Part shown: in pieces, positions 41,216 through 50,475 of the stretch | How the letters are laid out: every line of letters begins with the position of its first letter | How positions within the stretch are numbered: position 1 is the stretch's first letter | NCBI GenBank assembly: GCA_001664005.1 | Contig: CP016093.1 | Span: forward strand, 3,183,001 to 3,247,000 | Reading direction: 5' to 3' | From: Rhizobiales bacterium NRL2 | GTDB lineage: Bacteria > Pseudomonadota > Alphaproteobacteria > Minwuiales > Minwuiaceae | DNA: 64,000 nt | Program-made: the position numbers and the translations under genes | The notes under the pieces: model-generated | Databases searched by the model: none | Told to the model about the DNA's origin: nothing | The model's input: only the letters and a program-made list of their open reading frames with translations

Positions 41216-42037
41216 CTACCCCTCTTCGCCGTCCTGGTGCGAGACCCCGAGATAGGCCTCGATGACCTTCGGATCCCTCTTGACCTCGTCCGGCGTGCCG
41301 TCGGCGATCTTGCGCCCGTACTCCAGCACCGCGACCCGGTCGGAAATGTCCATCACGACGCCCATGTCATGCTCGATCAGGATGATCGTGGTACCGAACT
41401 CCTCGTTCACATCGAGGATGAAGCGGCACATGTCCTCCTTCTCCTCCATGTTCATGCCGGCCATGGGCTCGTCCAGCAGCAGCAGGTCCGGTTCGGCGGC
41501 CAGCGCGCGGCCCAGTTCGACCCGCTTCTGCAGGCCGTAGGGCAGCCGCCCGACAGGCGTCTTGCGGATCGCCTCGATCTCCAGGAAGTCGATGATCTCC
41601 TCGACCTTGCGGCGATGCGCCAGTTCCTCCCTGAGCGCCGGCCCCCAGCGCAGCGCCTGCAGCAGCCAGTGCGACTTCATCATCAGGTTGCGGCCGGTCA
41701 TGATGTTGTCGAGCGTCGACATGCCCCGGAACAGGGCGACGTTCTGGAAGGTTCGCGCGATGCCGCCGGCGGCGGCCTCATGGGGTTTCATCTGCCGGCG
41801 CTTCTCGCCGCGGAAGGTGATCGTCCCCTCCTGCGGATGGTAGACGCCGTTGATGCAGTTGAGCATCGACGTCTTGCCGGCGCCGTTGGGACCGATGATG
41901 GCGAAGACCTCGCCCTCGTTCACTTCCAGGCTGACGCCGACGATCGCCTTGACGGCGCCGAAGCTGAGCGAGACGTCCTGGACCGAGAGAAGCTCCGGCC
42001 CGAAGGTCCGGGCGGGAAGCTGTTCCGCTGTGCTCAT
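41216..42037 (-). CDS. livG: ABC transporter ATP-binding protein, LivG type
   Basis: 273 residues. Walker A GPNGAGKTS near residue 48, then the LivG insert (MKPHEAAAGGIARTFQNVALF), an LPYGLQKRVELGRALA signature region near 155 and Walker B LLLLDEPMAGMN near 178. It forms the ATPase pair with LivF. Ten bases follow the acyl-CoA synthetase gene. Confidence 0.92.
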   Translation of the reverse strand: MSTAEQLPARTFGPELLSVQDVSLSFGAVKAIVGVSLEVNEGEVFAIIGPNGAGKTSMLNCINGVYHPQEGTITFRGEKRRQMKPHEAAAGGIARTFQNVALFRGMSTLDNIMTGRNLMMKSHWLLQALRWGPALREELAHRRKVEEIIDFLEIEAIRKTPVGRLPYGLQKRVELGRALAAEPDLLLLDEPMAGMNMEEKEDMCRFILDVNEEFGTTIILIEHDMGVVMDISDRVAVLEYGRKIADGTPDEVKRDPKVIEAYLGVSHQDGEEG

Positions 42038-42047
42038 GATCCCTCCC

Positions 42048-44039
42048 TCAGCCGGCCTTGCGCAGCGGCTCGGCCGGCGTCGACTGCGGCGACTGGCGCA
42101 GCGGCTCGAACGTCCGGGCGTCGCGCACCTTCACATTGGCCCTGAGCGAGCCCTTGCGCCCGTCCTCATAGGTCACCTGGCTCTCGATGGAGGCTTCCTC
42201 GGCGCCGGAGAACAGCGCCTCGATCAACGGTTCGTAGCGTTCCGCGACAATGCGGCGGCGGACCTTGCGCGTGCGGGTCAGTTCGCCGTCATCGGCGTCC
42301 AGTTCCTTGTGCAGCAACAGGAAACGCCGGATCTGGGAACTCGCCAGTTCCGAATCCCTGGCCAGGTCGGCGTTCACCTTCTCCACACAGCCGGCGATCA
42401 GGTCGGAAACCGCGTCGCGGGCGGCCAGATCGGCATAGGACGCGAAGGAGATGCTGTTCTTCTCCGCCCAGCTGCCGACCGCTTCCTGATCGATGACGAT
42501 GAACGCGGTCACGAAATCGCGGCCATCGCCGTGACACACCGCCTCGCGGATGGCGGGGAAGAACTTCAGCTTGTTCTCCAGGAACTGCGGCGCGAACAGC
42601 GTGCCGTCGTTCAGCTTGCCCACGTCCTTGGCGCGGTCGATTACCTTCAGATGCCCGTCGTCGGTGAAGATGCCGGCGTCGCCAGTGTGGATCCAGCCGT
42701 CGACCAGCGCCTCCCGCGTCGCCTCGTCGTTCTTGTAGTAGGCCGTGAATACGCCCGGCGTGCGGACCAGTATCTCGCCGTCGTCGGCGATGCGTATCTC
42801 GCAGCCCGGCGCCGGCGGTCCCACGGTATCGGGACGGACGTCGCCATTGCGCTGGATGCAGGCGTAGGCGCAACTCTCCGTCTGGCCATAGAGCTGCTTC
42901 AGGTTGAAGCCGATGCCGCGGTAGAAGTTGAAGATGTCGGGGCCCATCGGCGCGCCGCCCGTATAGGCCAACCGCACCCGTGAGAAGCCCAGATTGTCCT
43001 TCAGCGGTCCGTAGACCAGAACACGGCCGATGGTGTAGAGTAGCCGATCGATCAGGTTCACCTTCCGCCCCTCCAGGATATCGATGCCGCAGCGGCGGGC
43101 AACGCCGATGAAGAACTCGTACATCCAGCGCTTGATGGCGCCGGCGTCGTCCATGCGGATGGTGATGTTGGTGAGCAGGTTCTCGAAGATCGCCGGCGGC
43201 GCGAAGAAATAGGTCGGCCCCAGTTCCCGGATGTCGTTGAGCAGCGTCTCCGCGCTCTCCGGGCAGCTTACGGGAAACCCGCCGATGACGCCTTGGGCGA
43301 AGAAGAAATGATCGCCCACCCAGGCCATGGGCAGGTAGCAAATGATCTCGTCGTGTTCGTCCAGTTCCTCGAAATCGATCACCGCCTGAGCTGCCGTGAT
43401 GATCGAGTGATGGGTGTGCATCACACCCTTCGGATTGCCCGTGGTGCCGGAGGTGTAGGCGATCAGGCTGACGTCGCCGGGCTCGCCCTTCGCCACCTCG
43501 GCCTCGAAAAGGTCGGGCTTGTCGGTCTGCAGCCGGCGGCCCATCTCCTGCACATGCTCGAAGGAATGCAGGAACGGCATGTCGTAGTTCCGCATGCCCC
43601 GCTGGTAGAAGTAGACCACCGTCTCGATGGACGGGCAGGCGTCCTTGATCTCGAGGATCTTGTCGACCTGTTCCTGATTCTCCGCCACGACGAACCGGAC
43701 CTCGCCATGGTCGAGGACGAACCGGGCCTCTTCGGCGCCCGAATCCTGGTAGATGGGCACGGCGATGCCACCCATGGCTTCGACGGCGAGGAAGACCCAG
43801 TAGAGCTGGGGCCGGTTGTCGCCGACGATGGAAACCTTGTCTCCGCGCTGCAGGCCCAGGGCCTTGAAGCCCATGGCGAGGGCGCGGATGCCCTCCTCGG
43901 TTTCCTTCCATCGATAGCTCTGCCAGATGCCGTAGTCCTTCTCGCGGAAGGCGACCCGGTCCGGCCATTGACGTGCGTTTCGCAAGACGAGCTTCGGCAG
44001 CGTGTCGCCACGCGCGATGCTCGCGCTGACATCGGTCAT
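42048..44039 (-). CDS. AMP-dependent acyl-CoA synthetase (long-chain type)
   Basis: 663 residues of the adenylate-forming (ANL) superfamily. The phosphate loop YTSGTTGNPKG near residue 185, LYGQTESCAY near 380 and HTGDAGIFTDDGHLKVIDRAKD near 465 are intact, and length matches long-chain acyl-CoA ligases. It makes acyl-CoA from acid, ATP and CoA. ATG 44039 has GGGAGGT ahead. First gene of the liv operon, which suggests that the transporter brings in a carboxylic acid activated here. The chain length or ring type of the acid is not determined. Confidence 0.9.
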   Translation of the reverse strand: MTDVSASIARGDTLPKLVLRNARQWPDRVAFREKDYGIWQSYRWKETEEGIRALAMGFKALGLQRGDKVSIVGDNRPQLYWVFLAVEAMGGIAVPIYQDSGAEEARFVLDHGEVRFVVAENQEQVDKILEIKDACPSIETVVYFYQRGMRNYDMPFLHSFEHVQEMGRRLQTDKPDLFEAEVAKGEPGDVSLIAYTSGTTGNPKGVMHTHHSIITAAQAVIDFEELDEHDEIICYLPMAWVGDHFFFAQGVIGGFPVSCPESAETLLNDIRELGPTYFFAPPAIFENLLTNITIRMDDAGAIKRWMYEFFIGVARRCGIDILEGRKVNLIDRLLYTIGRVLVYGPLKDNLGFSRVRLAYTGGAPMGPDIFNFYRGIGFNLKQLYGQTESCAYACIQRNGDVRPDTVGPPAPGCEIRIADDGEILVRTPGVFTAYYKNDEATREALVDGWIHTGDAGIFTDDGHLKVIDRAKDVGKLNDGTLFAPQFLENKLKFFPAIREAVCHGDGRDFVTAFIVIDQEAVGSWAEKNSISFASYADLAARDAVSDLIAGCVEKVNADLARDSELASSQIRRFLLLHKELDADDGELTRTRKVRRRIVAERYEPLIEALFSGAEEASIESQVTYEDGRKGSLRANVKVRDARTFEPLRQSPQSTPAEPLRKAG

Positions 44040-44251
44040 GCGCTCGCGACCTCCCAATCGCAGCGGCGGAACCCCTGTCGTTCCGCCTTGTTCGTGACCC
44101 GACCGGATGTTCTGTTTCGCTTCCGTGACGGACCGTTCCGTGATTAAGGCGCGCCCGAAACGATCGGTCAAGCAAAGGCTTGGGACGTGTTCTCCGGATA
44201 CCGGCACGACCGACGCCGGAACCCGTCGGGACTGAACCGGAGGAAGACGCC
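44040..44251. promoter_or_regulatory. Divergent control region between acyl-CoA synthetase and GH3 genes
   Basis: A 212-base gap between two outward-facing starts. At 44157-44172 it holds a 16-base stretch ending CGATCGGTCAA that matches 12 of 16 positions of a TTGACCGATCGGTCAA-type palindrome, the kind used by TetR-family fatty-acid regulators; the left half is degenerate. No clear promoter hexamers are seen. Confidence 0.35.
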
Positions 44252-45784
44252 ATGCTGGACGCCACCCCTCTCATGAAGATCTACGCCAGCTGGCGGATCG
44301 CCCGGCTGAAGCGGCGCAGCCCGCGCGAGGCGCAGGAGCGCGAGTTGATGAAACTGCTCCACTGGGCGAAGGACACGCGTTTCGGCAAGGCCCACGGTTT
44401 CGCGAAGATCCGCACGGTCGAGGACTTCCAGGCCGCCGTGCCCATTGCCAGCTACGAGGACTACTGGCGGGACTGGTGGCGCGAATCGTTTCCCGTCCAC
44501 GACAACATCACCAGCCCCGGCCGCACGCCTCACTTCGCCGTCACTTCAGGCACGACCTCGGGCAAGACCAAATACATCCCCGTGACCCGCGAAATGATCG
44601 CCTCCAACAAGAAGGCGGCCGTCGACGTCGTGGTTCACCACCTGGCGAACCATCCCGACAGCCGTCCGCTTGCCGGCAAGACCTTCATGATGGGCGGATC
44701 CACCGACCTGGTCGAACAGGCGCCCGGCATCGACAGCGGCGACCTCAGCGGCATCGCGGTCACCACCCAGAGCGCCTGGACGAAGCCCTTCGCCTATCCG
44801 CCGACCGACGTCGCGCTGTGGGAGGACTGGGAGAAGAAACTGGACCGCTTCGCCCGCGACGCCTTCGAGGAAAAGATCACCATCTGGACCGGCACGCCGA
44901 GCTGGATGCTGATCCTGATCGACAGGATGCGGGAGATCGCGGCGGGGCGGCCGCTGTTCCCGAACCTGGAGCTGCTGGTTCATGGCGGCGTCTCGTGGGA
45001 GCTCTACCGGGAACGGTTCGCGCCCTTCCTGGCCGAGACCGGCGCGAAGACGCGGGAAGTCTATCCGGCCTCGGAAGGCTTCATCGCGGTCGCCGACAAG
45101 GCCTATGAGGACGGTCTGCGGCTGATCGCGGACAACGGCATCTTCTTCGAGTTCGTGCCGCTGGAGGAGCTCGACTCCGACAATCCGACCCGGCACTGGG
45201 TCGGCAATCTGGAAACGGGACAGGACTACGCCGTGGTGCTGTCGTCGAACGCCGGCCTTTACGCCTATCTGGTCGGCGACACGGTCCGTTTCGTCGACCG
45301 GGACGGTCCGAGGCTGAAGATCACCGGGCGGACCTCGTACATGCTTTCGGCCTTCGGCGAGCACCTGATCGGCAGCGAGATCGAGACCGCCGTGCACGAC
45401 GCAGCCGGCGACCAGGGCGTCCAGGTGGCCGAGTTCACCGTCGGCCCGGTGCTGCACGCCGAACGGGGCGGCCGCGGCGGCCACATCTATCTGATCGAGA
45501 CCGAGGGCGGGAGCGCCGATGCCGACCGTCTGGCCAGGCGGATCGACGAGCGGCTTTCCGAGGTCAACGACGACTACGCAGCCCACCGCGTCGAGGGGAC
45601 GGGCATGGAGCCGCCGCGCGTTGTGCTGGTCGGCGAGGGCGGCTTCGAGCGCTGGATGGCGTCCCGGGGCAAGTCCGGCGGCCAGCACAAGGTGCCGCGC
45701 GTGATCGCCGACGCCGACCGGTTCCGCGCCATGCTGGGGGATTTCGGTGTCGACCCGGAGTCAGGCGAGCAGCAAGGCCAGTAG
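44252..45784 (+). CDS. GH3-family acyl-adenylating protein
   Basis: 510 residues like plant GH3 acyl-amido synthetases, which adenylate a carboxylic acid and join it to an amino acid. The phosphate loop TSGTTSGKTKYIP near residue 99, the central VYPASEGF (motif 2), and the late LVGDTVRFVDRDGPRLKITGRT fit the family. GGAGGAAG precedes ATG 44252. It is divergent from an acyl-CoA synthetase, and its last 24 bases overlap the end of cobS on the other strand. Substrate acid and amino acid are unknown. Confidence 0.88.
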   Translation: MLDATPLMKIYASWRIARLKRRSPREAQERELMKLLHWAKDTRFGKAHGFAKIRTVEDFQAAVPIASYEDYWRDWWRESFPVHDNITSPGRTPHFAVTSGTTSGKTKYIPVTREMIASNKKAAVDVVVHHLANHPDSRPLAGKTFMMGGSTDLVEQAPGIDSGDLSGIAVTTQSAWTKPFAYPPTDVALWEDWEKKLDRFARDAFEEKITIWTGTPSWMLILIDRMREIAAGRPLFPNLELLVHGGVSWELYRERFAPFLAETGAKTREVYPASEGFIAVADKAYEDGLRLIADNGIFFEFVPLEELDSDNPTRHWVGNLETGQDYAVVLSSNAGLYAYLVGDTVRFVDRDGPRLKITGRTSYMLSAFGEHLIGSEIETAVHDAAGDQGVQVAEFTVGPVLHAERGGRGGHIYLIETEGGSADADRLARRIDERLSEVNDDYAAHRVEGTGMEPPRVVLVGEGGFERWMASRGKSGGQHKVPRVIADADRFRAMLGDFGVDPESGEQQGQ

Positions 45785-46534
45785 TATCAGTACTGCCGTC
45801 TCGCTCATCACGCAGGCCGCGCCGAGAACATCGCCGGTATAGCCGCCGAAACGCCGCGCCGCCTTGCGCCCCACCGCTTCCGCCGCGGTCAGCGCCAGAA
45901 CCGGCGCCAGCACCAGTCCCGCAATGCCGAACGGCGCCACCAGGGCGGCGGCCACAAGCGCCAACAGCGCGAATCCGCCGGCGGCGGCAACCGCGCCTTC
46001 GCCCGGCTCGCCCGCGGCCCTGCCCGCGCCGTCCGCGCGCGCCGGGGCGCCGGTCAGCATCAGCCAGGCCATGGCCGCCCGCGACAGGGTCGCCGCGGCG
46101 AGCAGCGCCGCCAGCGCCTCGCCGCCCGAGAGGCCGGAAAGCGCCGCGACACGCGCGGCCAGGAGCAGGAACAGGGCGATGACGCCATAGACGCCGATAC
46201 GGCTGTCGCGCATCGCCGCAAGTCGGGCGGCCCGCCCGCCCCGCGCGCCCAGTCCGTCGAAGAAGTCGGCCACACCATCCTCGTGCAAGGCGCCCGTGAC
46301 AACCACCATGGCCGCGACCGCGAGCACCGCCGCCAGCAGACCCGGCCCGCCGAAGCAGTGGGCCACCACGAAAGCCGCGGCGCCTGCGGCAGCGACAACG
46401 ACGCCGGCCAGCGGAAAGGCCCAGACCGCCTCCGCCAGTGTCCGCTCGCCGCCCCCGCCTGCGGGAAACCGCACCGGCAGCCGGGTCAGCCAGCCGAGGG
46501 CCAGCGCCAGTTCAACCTGCCGACGCCGGTTCAT
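45761..46534 (-). CDS. cobS: Adenosylcobinamide-GDP ribazoletransferase
   Basis: 257 residues, highly hydrophobic, with the CobS motif ALHEDGVADFFDGLG near residue 83 and the GGYTGDVLGAACVMSE motif near 228. It joins alpha-ribazole (phosphate) to adenosylcobinamide-GDP at the membrane in the last step of B12 assembly. The ATG overlaps the cobU stop as ATGA, which sets the start. Its 3' end overlaps the GH3 gene by 24 bases on the opposite strand. Confidence 0.92.
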   Translation of the reverse strand: MNRRRQVELALALGWLTRLPVRFPAGGGGERTLAEAVWAFPLAGVVVAAAGAAAFVVAHCFGGPGLLAAVLAVAAMVVVTGALHEDGVADFFDGLGARGGRAARLAAMRDSRIGVYGVIALFLLLAARVAALSGLSGGEALAALLAAATLSRAAMAWLMLTGAPARADGAGRAAGEPGEGAVAAAGGFALLALVAAALVAPFGIAGLVLAPVLALTAAEAVGRKAARRFGGYTGDVLGAACVMSETAVLILLALLLA

Positions 46535-47085
46535 GACCGCTTCATCACCAGCGGCAGGCCGGCGGCCACGAACAGCACGCAATCCGCCTTCGCGGCGACC
46601 TCCCGGTTCAAGGTGCCCTGGGCATCGCGGAAGGCGCGGCCCAGCCGGTTGTCGGGCACCAGCCCAAGTCCGACCTCGTTCGAGACCACCACGGTGGGAC
46701 CGGAGCGGCCAGCGAGCGCCGCGATCAGTCCAGCCCGGTCGGCGGCGAGATCGGCCTCCGCCAGCAGGCGGTTGCTCAGCCAGAGTGTCAGGCAGTCGAC
46801 CAGCATGGGCGTCTCGGCGTCCTCCCGGATCGCGGCAGGAAGGTCATGCGGCGCTTCGATCGTGCGCCAGTTCCGGCCCCGCTCCGCCTGGTGGCGGGCG
46901 ATGCGTTCGGCCATCTCGTCGTCCAGCGCCTCGGCGGTGGCGACGTAGACCGGGGTCGCCGCCCCTGCCGCGGCCCGGATCAGCCTCTCGCCCCAGTGGC
47001 TCTTGCCCGAGCGCGCCCCCCCCAGCACCAGGGTCAGCGCCGGGGCTGGGGCCGCATCACCCAGCGCTTCGGACCAGGCGTCCAT
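46531..47085 (-). CDS. cobU: Bifunctional adenosylcobinamide kinase/guanylyltransferase
   Basis: 184 residues. The P-loop GGARSGKSHWGERL near residue 22, the guanylyl-accepting His in RIARHQAERG near 64 and LVDCLTLWLSNRL near 95 are family hallmarks. It phosphorylates adenosylcobinamide and activates it with GTP. It starts 3 bases after the cobT stop and overlaps cobS. Confidence 0.93.
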   Translation of the reverse strand: MDAWSEALGDAAPAPALTLVLGGARSGKSHWGERLIRAAAGAATPVYVATAEALDDEMAERIARHQAERGRNWRTIEAPHDLPAAIREDAETPMLVDCLTLWLSNRLLAEADLAADRAGLIAALAGRSGPTVVVSNEVGLGLVPDNRLGRAFRDAQGTLNREVAAKADCVLFVAAGLPLVMKRS

Positions 47086-47088
47086 CGA

Positions 47089-48114
47089 TCAGGCCTCGGC
47101 CTTCCGCCCGGCGACGGCGGCTTCGGCGAAGGTGGCCATGCCGTTGTGACAGGCCAGCGCGGCGCGGACGAGGCCCAGCGCGGTTGCCGCGCCCGAGCCC
47201 TCCCCCAGCCGCATGCCGAGATCGAGCAGCGGATCGAGCTCCAGTCGCTCCAGCACCCGCCGATGGCCGGGTTCCGCCGAGCAATGGGCAGCCATCGCAT
47301 GATCGAGGCCGGCGGGATCGAGCATTCGCAGCGGCGCCACCGAGGCGCAGACGATATAACCGTCCAGCAGCACCGGCACGCCATGGCGGCGGGCGGCCAG
47401 GCAGGCGCCCATGATGGCGGCCATTTCCCGGCCGCCAACGCGGCGGAGCGCCTCCAGCGGATCGCCAAGGGCATCGCCATGGAACGCCAGCGAGCGATCC
47501 ACAACCGCGGCCTTGCGCGCCAGCCCCGTCTCATCGAGCCCCGCTCCGCGGCCGGCCCAGTCGGCTCCCGTGCCGCCGAACAATGCGGCGGCGACCGCTG
47601 CCGCAGCGGTCGTGTTGCCGATGCCCATATCGCCGAAGATCAGAATGTCCTCGATGCCACCAACTGCGTCCACGCCCTTGCGCACCGCCTCAAGGAAGCC
47701 TTCTTCGGTCATCGCCGGCTCGCTCGCCAGGTCGCCGGTCGGCTCGCCGACACCGCAATCGATCGCCTCCAGCCGCGCGCCGAACGCCTCGGCCAGCTGG
47801 CAGATCGCGGCGAAGCCCGCGCGGAAGCCGCCCAGCATCTGGGCGTTGACCTCGTCGGGGAATGGGGAGACGCCATTGCGGGTGACGCCGTGGCTGCCGG
47901 CGAAGACGATGATGCGCGCATCCGCCAGGCGCGGCCGCGGGGTACGCTGCCAGCGCGCCATGTGAACGGCGATATCCTCCAGCCGGCCCAGCGAGCCCTC
48001 GGGCTTGACCAGTTCGGCCTGACGCGCGCGCGCCGCGTCGGCCGCCGCCGCATCGCCATCGGCGAAATCGGTGCAGGCTGCCCGGAGGGCCTCCATGGAA
48101 GACAGATCGATCAT
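47089..48114 (-). CDS. cobT: Nicotinate-nucleotide-dimethylbenzimidazole phosphoribosyltransferase
   Basis: 341 residues. KPEGSLGRLEDIAVHMARWQ near residue 36, GDMGIGNTTAAAA near 170 and MRLGEGSGAA near 314, whose Glu is the catalytic base in the family, identify CobT. It makes alpha-ribazole phosphate from DMB and NaMN. ATG 48114 follows GGGAGCGTC; the longer open frame upstream overlaps the divergent gene. First gene of cobTUS; no B12 riboswitch pattern was recognised in the short upstream gap. Confidence 0.94.
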   Translation of the reverse strand: MIDLSSMEALRAACTDFADGDAAAADAARARQAELVKPEGSLGRLEDIAVHMARWQRTPRPRLADARIIVFAGSHGVTRNGVSPFPDEVNAQMLGGFRAGFAAICQLAEAFGARLEAIDCGVGEPTGDLASEPAMTEEGFLEAVRKGVDAVGGIEDILIFGDMGIGNTTAAAAVAAALFGGTGADWAGRGAGLDETGLARKAAVVDRSLAFHGDALGDPLEALRRVGGREMAAIMGACLAARRHGVPVLLDGYIVCASVAPLRMLDPAGLDHAMAAHCSAEPGHRRVLERLELDPLLDLGMRLGEGSGAATALGLVRAALACHNGMATFAEAAVAGRKAEA

Positions 48115-48225
48115 GACGCTCCCGTTCGTTCCTGAATCCGCAATTTCCGCGCCCGGCCAAGGCGGCTTGGAATCGTGGTGGCGGCGCGATATGGCATGAA
48201 GCCGTTTCGCACAACCGGAGCCGAC

Positions 48226-48783
48226 ATGGAAAAGATTTATGTGACCGCCGACGAGCTGTTGCGCGATTCCTTCGAGCTCGGGCTCAGGGTCTACGAGAGC
48301 GGCTTCCGCCCCTCCTTCATCGTCGGCGTCTGGCGCGGCGGCGCACCCATCGGCATCGCCGTGCAGGAGGTGCTGGACCACTACGGCGTACGAAACGACC
48401 ACATCGCCATCCGCACCGCGTCCTATATTCGGCCCGGCGAACAGGCGAACACGGTGCGCGTCTTCGGCCTCAACTACATCATCGACAACATCGACGCCGA
48501 CGACCAGTTGCTGATCGTCGATGACACCTTCGATTCGGGGCGCAGCATCGATGCCGTGATCACGGAGATCGAACGCAAGTGCCGGCGCAACACGCCCACC
48601 GAGATCCGCGTCGCCACCGTCTTCTTCAAGCCGGCGCTGAACCGCACCAGCCGCGAGCCTGACTATTTCATCCACCAGACGGACAGGTGGATTGTCTTTC
48701 CGCACGAGATCCACGGCCTGACGCCCGACGAGATTGCCCGCCACAAGATCCATCCGGGGATCGACCGGGCGAGGTCGTCCTGA
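48226..48783 (+). CDS. Phosphoribosyltransferase family protein
   Basis: 185 residues, type I PRT fold. The PRPP-binding loop LLIVDDTFDSGRS near residue 88 and the early GVWRGGAPIG are the key features; the protein resembles hypoxanthine/xanthine PRTs of small size. GGAG lies five bases before ATG 48226. Divergent from cobT (111 bases). The base it acts on cannot be fixed. Confidence 0.85.
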   Translation: MEKIYVTADELLRDSFELGLRVYESGFRPSFIVGVWRGGAPIGIAVQEVLDHYGVRNDHIAIRTASYIRPGEQANTVRVFGLNYIIDNIDADDQLLIVDDTFDSGRSIDAVITEIERKCRRNTPTEIRVATVFFKPALNRTSREPDYFIHQTDRWIVFPHEIHGLTPDEIARHKIHPGIDRARSS

Positions 48784-48789
48784 CCGGAA

Positions 48790-49728
48790 TCAGACCAGAT
48801 CGGCGCCCGTATAGGGCTGCAGACCGACGCATTGCACCTTCGCCTCGCCGCTTTCCAGCAGGGTGACGCGGCGATTCCAGTATTCCGCTTCCGATACCAG
48901 CCAGGGCTGCAGCCTGGGCGCCAGCGGACCCGCGGCGGCCAGAATCTCCCGGGTCTTGGCGAAGGCCTTACGGATGGCCTCGGTATAGAGGGGGGTGATG
49001 TCCTCGAAACTCGGCGCGTCGAAGCCGATGTCGTCGGCCATGTCGCGAAAGCGTTGCGGGCTGACCAGATGCATGGGCTGCCGCTCCAGCGCCGACCACA
49101 CAGCCACCTCGGGGCACTCCGGATCGTCACCCGTGAGAAACAGATCGCTGAAATAGATCTTTCCGTCCGGTTTCAGCACGTGGAACAGGTGCTGCAAGAC
49201 CCGGTGCTTGCGCCGGACGTGGGTGATGGGTTCCTTGCCGATGATGGCGTCGGCAAAGCCCCGCTTGAGGCCCGTGTCATGGTAATCGCGCCGGTCCGCC
49301 TTGACGCGGGAGCCCCTGGAACCGAGCCAGGCCTGCGCCAGATCGGCATGCTCGACCTCGTCGTTGTAGGCGAAAATCGCGGCTTCGCAGTCGCCGGTCA
49401 GCCGATGGCCCAGACCGCCCATGCCTGCGGCCAGTTCCACCACGCGTGATTCCTCGTTGAGTTGCAGAGGGCCGGCGAGGCGTTCGTAGACGGCGTCAGC
49501 GGCGGGACTGATCATGCCGGGACCGAAGAGACCCTCCAGCAGAACGATGCGTTCCTGCGGCCACGGCCCCTTGCCGGATTCGCTTTCCGCATCACGTGCG
49601 CCGGTCTGTGACGCGCGCCGGGACGGCGCCGACGGTCGTGCGTCCTCGTCACCGCCCCACCAGGAGTTGAGGCGCTGCCACAGGCCACCATTGCGTGTCG
49701 TTCCGCCCTGTTCGTACTGGGTGCTCAA
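48790..49728 (-). CDS. SAM-dependent methyltransferase-domain protein
   Basis: 312 residues. After a charged, low-complexity first 55 residues comes a methyltransferase core with VVELAAGMGGLGHRL near 93 and, near the middle, HLFHVLKPDGKIYFSDLFL, typical of motifs I and post-III. The N-terminal MSTQYEQGGTTRNGG stretch looks disordered. Convergent with the PRT gene, 6 bases between stops. Substrate unknown. Confidence 0.75.
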   Translation of the reverse strand: MSTQYEQGGTTRNGGLWQRLNSWWGGDEDARPSAPSRRASQTGARDAESESGKGPWPQERIVLLEGLFGPGMISPAADAVYERLAGPLQLNEESRVVELAAGMGGLGHRLTGDCEAAIFAYNDEVEHADLAQAWLGSRGSRVKADRRDYHDTGLKRGFADAIIGKEPITHVRRKHRVLQHLFHVLKPDGKIYFSDLFLTGDDPECPEVAVWSALERQPMHLVSPQRFRDMADDIGFDAPSFEDITPLYTEAIRKAFAKTREILAAAGPLAPRLQPWLVSEAEYWNRRVTLLESGEAKVQCVGLQPYTGADLV

Positions 49729-49814
49729 GCGATGAATCCTGCCCGGTCACGGGTTCTTCGAACCACCACCCATAACAGCCGCGCCCTAAGGCTTGGTAAA
49801 CGGCGCAGGGCCGA

Positions 49815-50471
49815 TCAGGAAGGAAGCCGCAGAAGCCGGCCGCCGCAGCCCGAATAGGTCGCACCGTCAATGCGCATGCTGACCGTGTCGCTGAACACGG
49901 CGCCATTGCGGGAATCCGTGCAGCGACGGTCCGTCCGGGTAATCCGGACCTCGTGATCGGGCGTGCGGGATTCGAACTGCCGCTGATCCGTGGTCCCCGG
50001 CCTGCGATTGGCCGGTATCACCAGGGGTGGCCAGTTGGGCCGGTGGACCCGGATCAGGTCCTCGGAAATGGCCAGATTCCAGTCCGGATCCCAGCCCAGC
50101 GCCGTGAACTGGGCCTGTGGTCCAAACGCGGAGACACGGGTGCAGTTGTCGAAGCTCCTGTGGCCGAACACAAGACGGGCGCCGCCACCCTCCTCGCGGA
50201 AGGTGACGGCCTGGTTCTCGACTGTGCCGGTGTAGAACGCGCCCGACGCCTTCTCAAGACGCTGAAGGTCGGCGCGCTGCTCGCCCAGAGTCAATTGGGC
50301 CCGCTTCCCGTCGAAGACCGCGCGTACGTCGAGATTGCCGCAACGATAGAGCACCGCCGTCTGGCCCGCGGTGGCCTCGGGCAAGCCCGACTCGTTCTGC
50401 GGGGCGCAGGCCGCCGCCAGAACGGCGACCAGAATCATCAATGCAGGAAGACATGCTCGCATCACGCTCAT
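49815..50471 (-). CDS. MliC-type lipoprotein
   Basis: 218 residues. A lipoprotein signal peptide ends in LAAAC, so the mature protein is lipid-anchored at Cys22 or nearby. The first soluble half (LYRCGNLDVRAVFDGKRAQLTL) resembles the MliC lysozyme-inhibitor domain; the second half (ALGWDPDWNLAI and a Cys pair near the end) looks like the META/COG3650-type domain. The start is ATG 50471 with GGGAG ahead, 4 bases from the acyl-CoA dehydrogenase stop. Confidence 0.75.
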   Translation of the reverse strand: MSVMRACLPALMILVAVLAAACAPQNESGLPEATAGQTAVLYRCGNLDVRAVFDGKRAQLTLGEQRADLQRLEKASGAFYTGTVENQAVTFREEGGGARLVFGHRSFDNCTRVSAFGPQAQFTALGWDPDWNLAISEDLIRVHRPNWPPLVIPANRRPGTTDQRQFESRTPDHEVRITRTDRRCTDSRNGAVFSDTVSMRIDGATYSGCGGRLLRLPS

Positions 50472-50475
50472 CGGT

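Noticed and set aside
48115-48225. Cobalamin riboswitch upstream of cobT
   Set aside because: The gap is only 111 bases, shared with a divergent gene, and no B12-box-like phrase was recognised.
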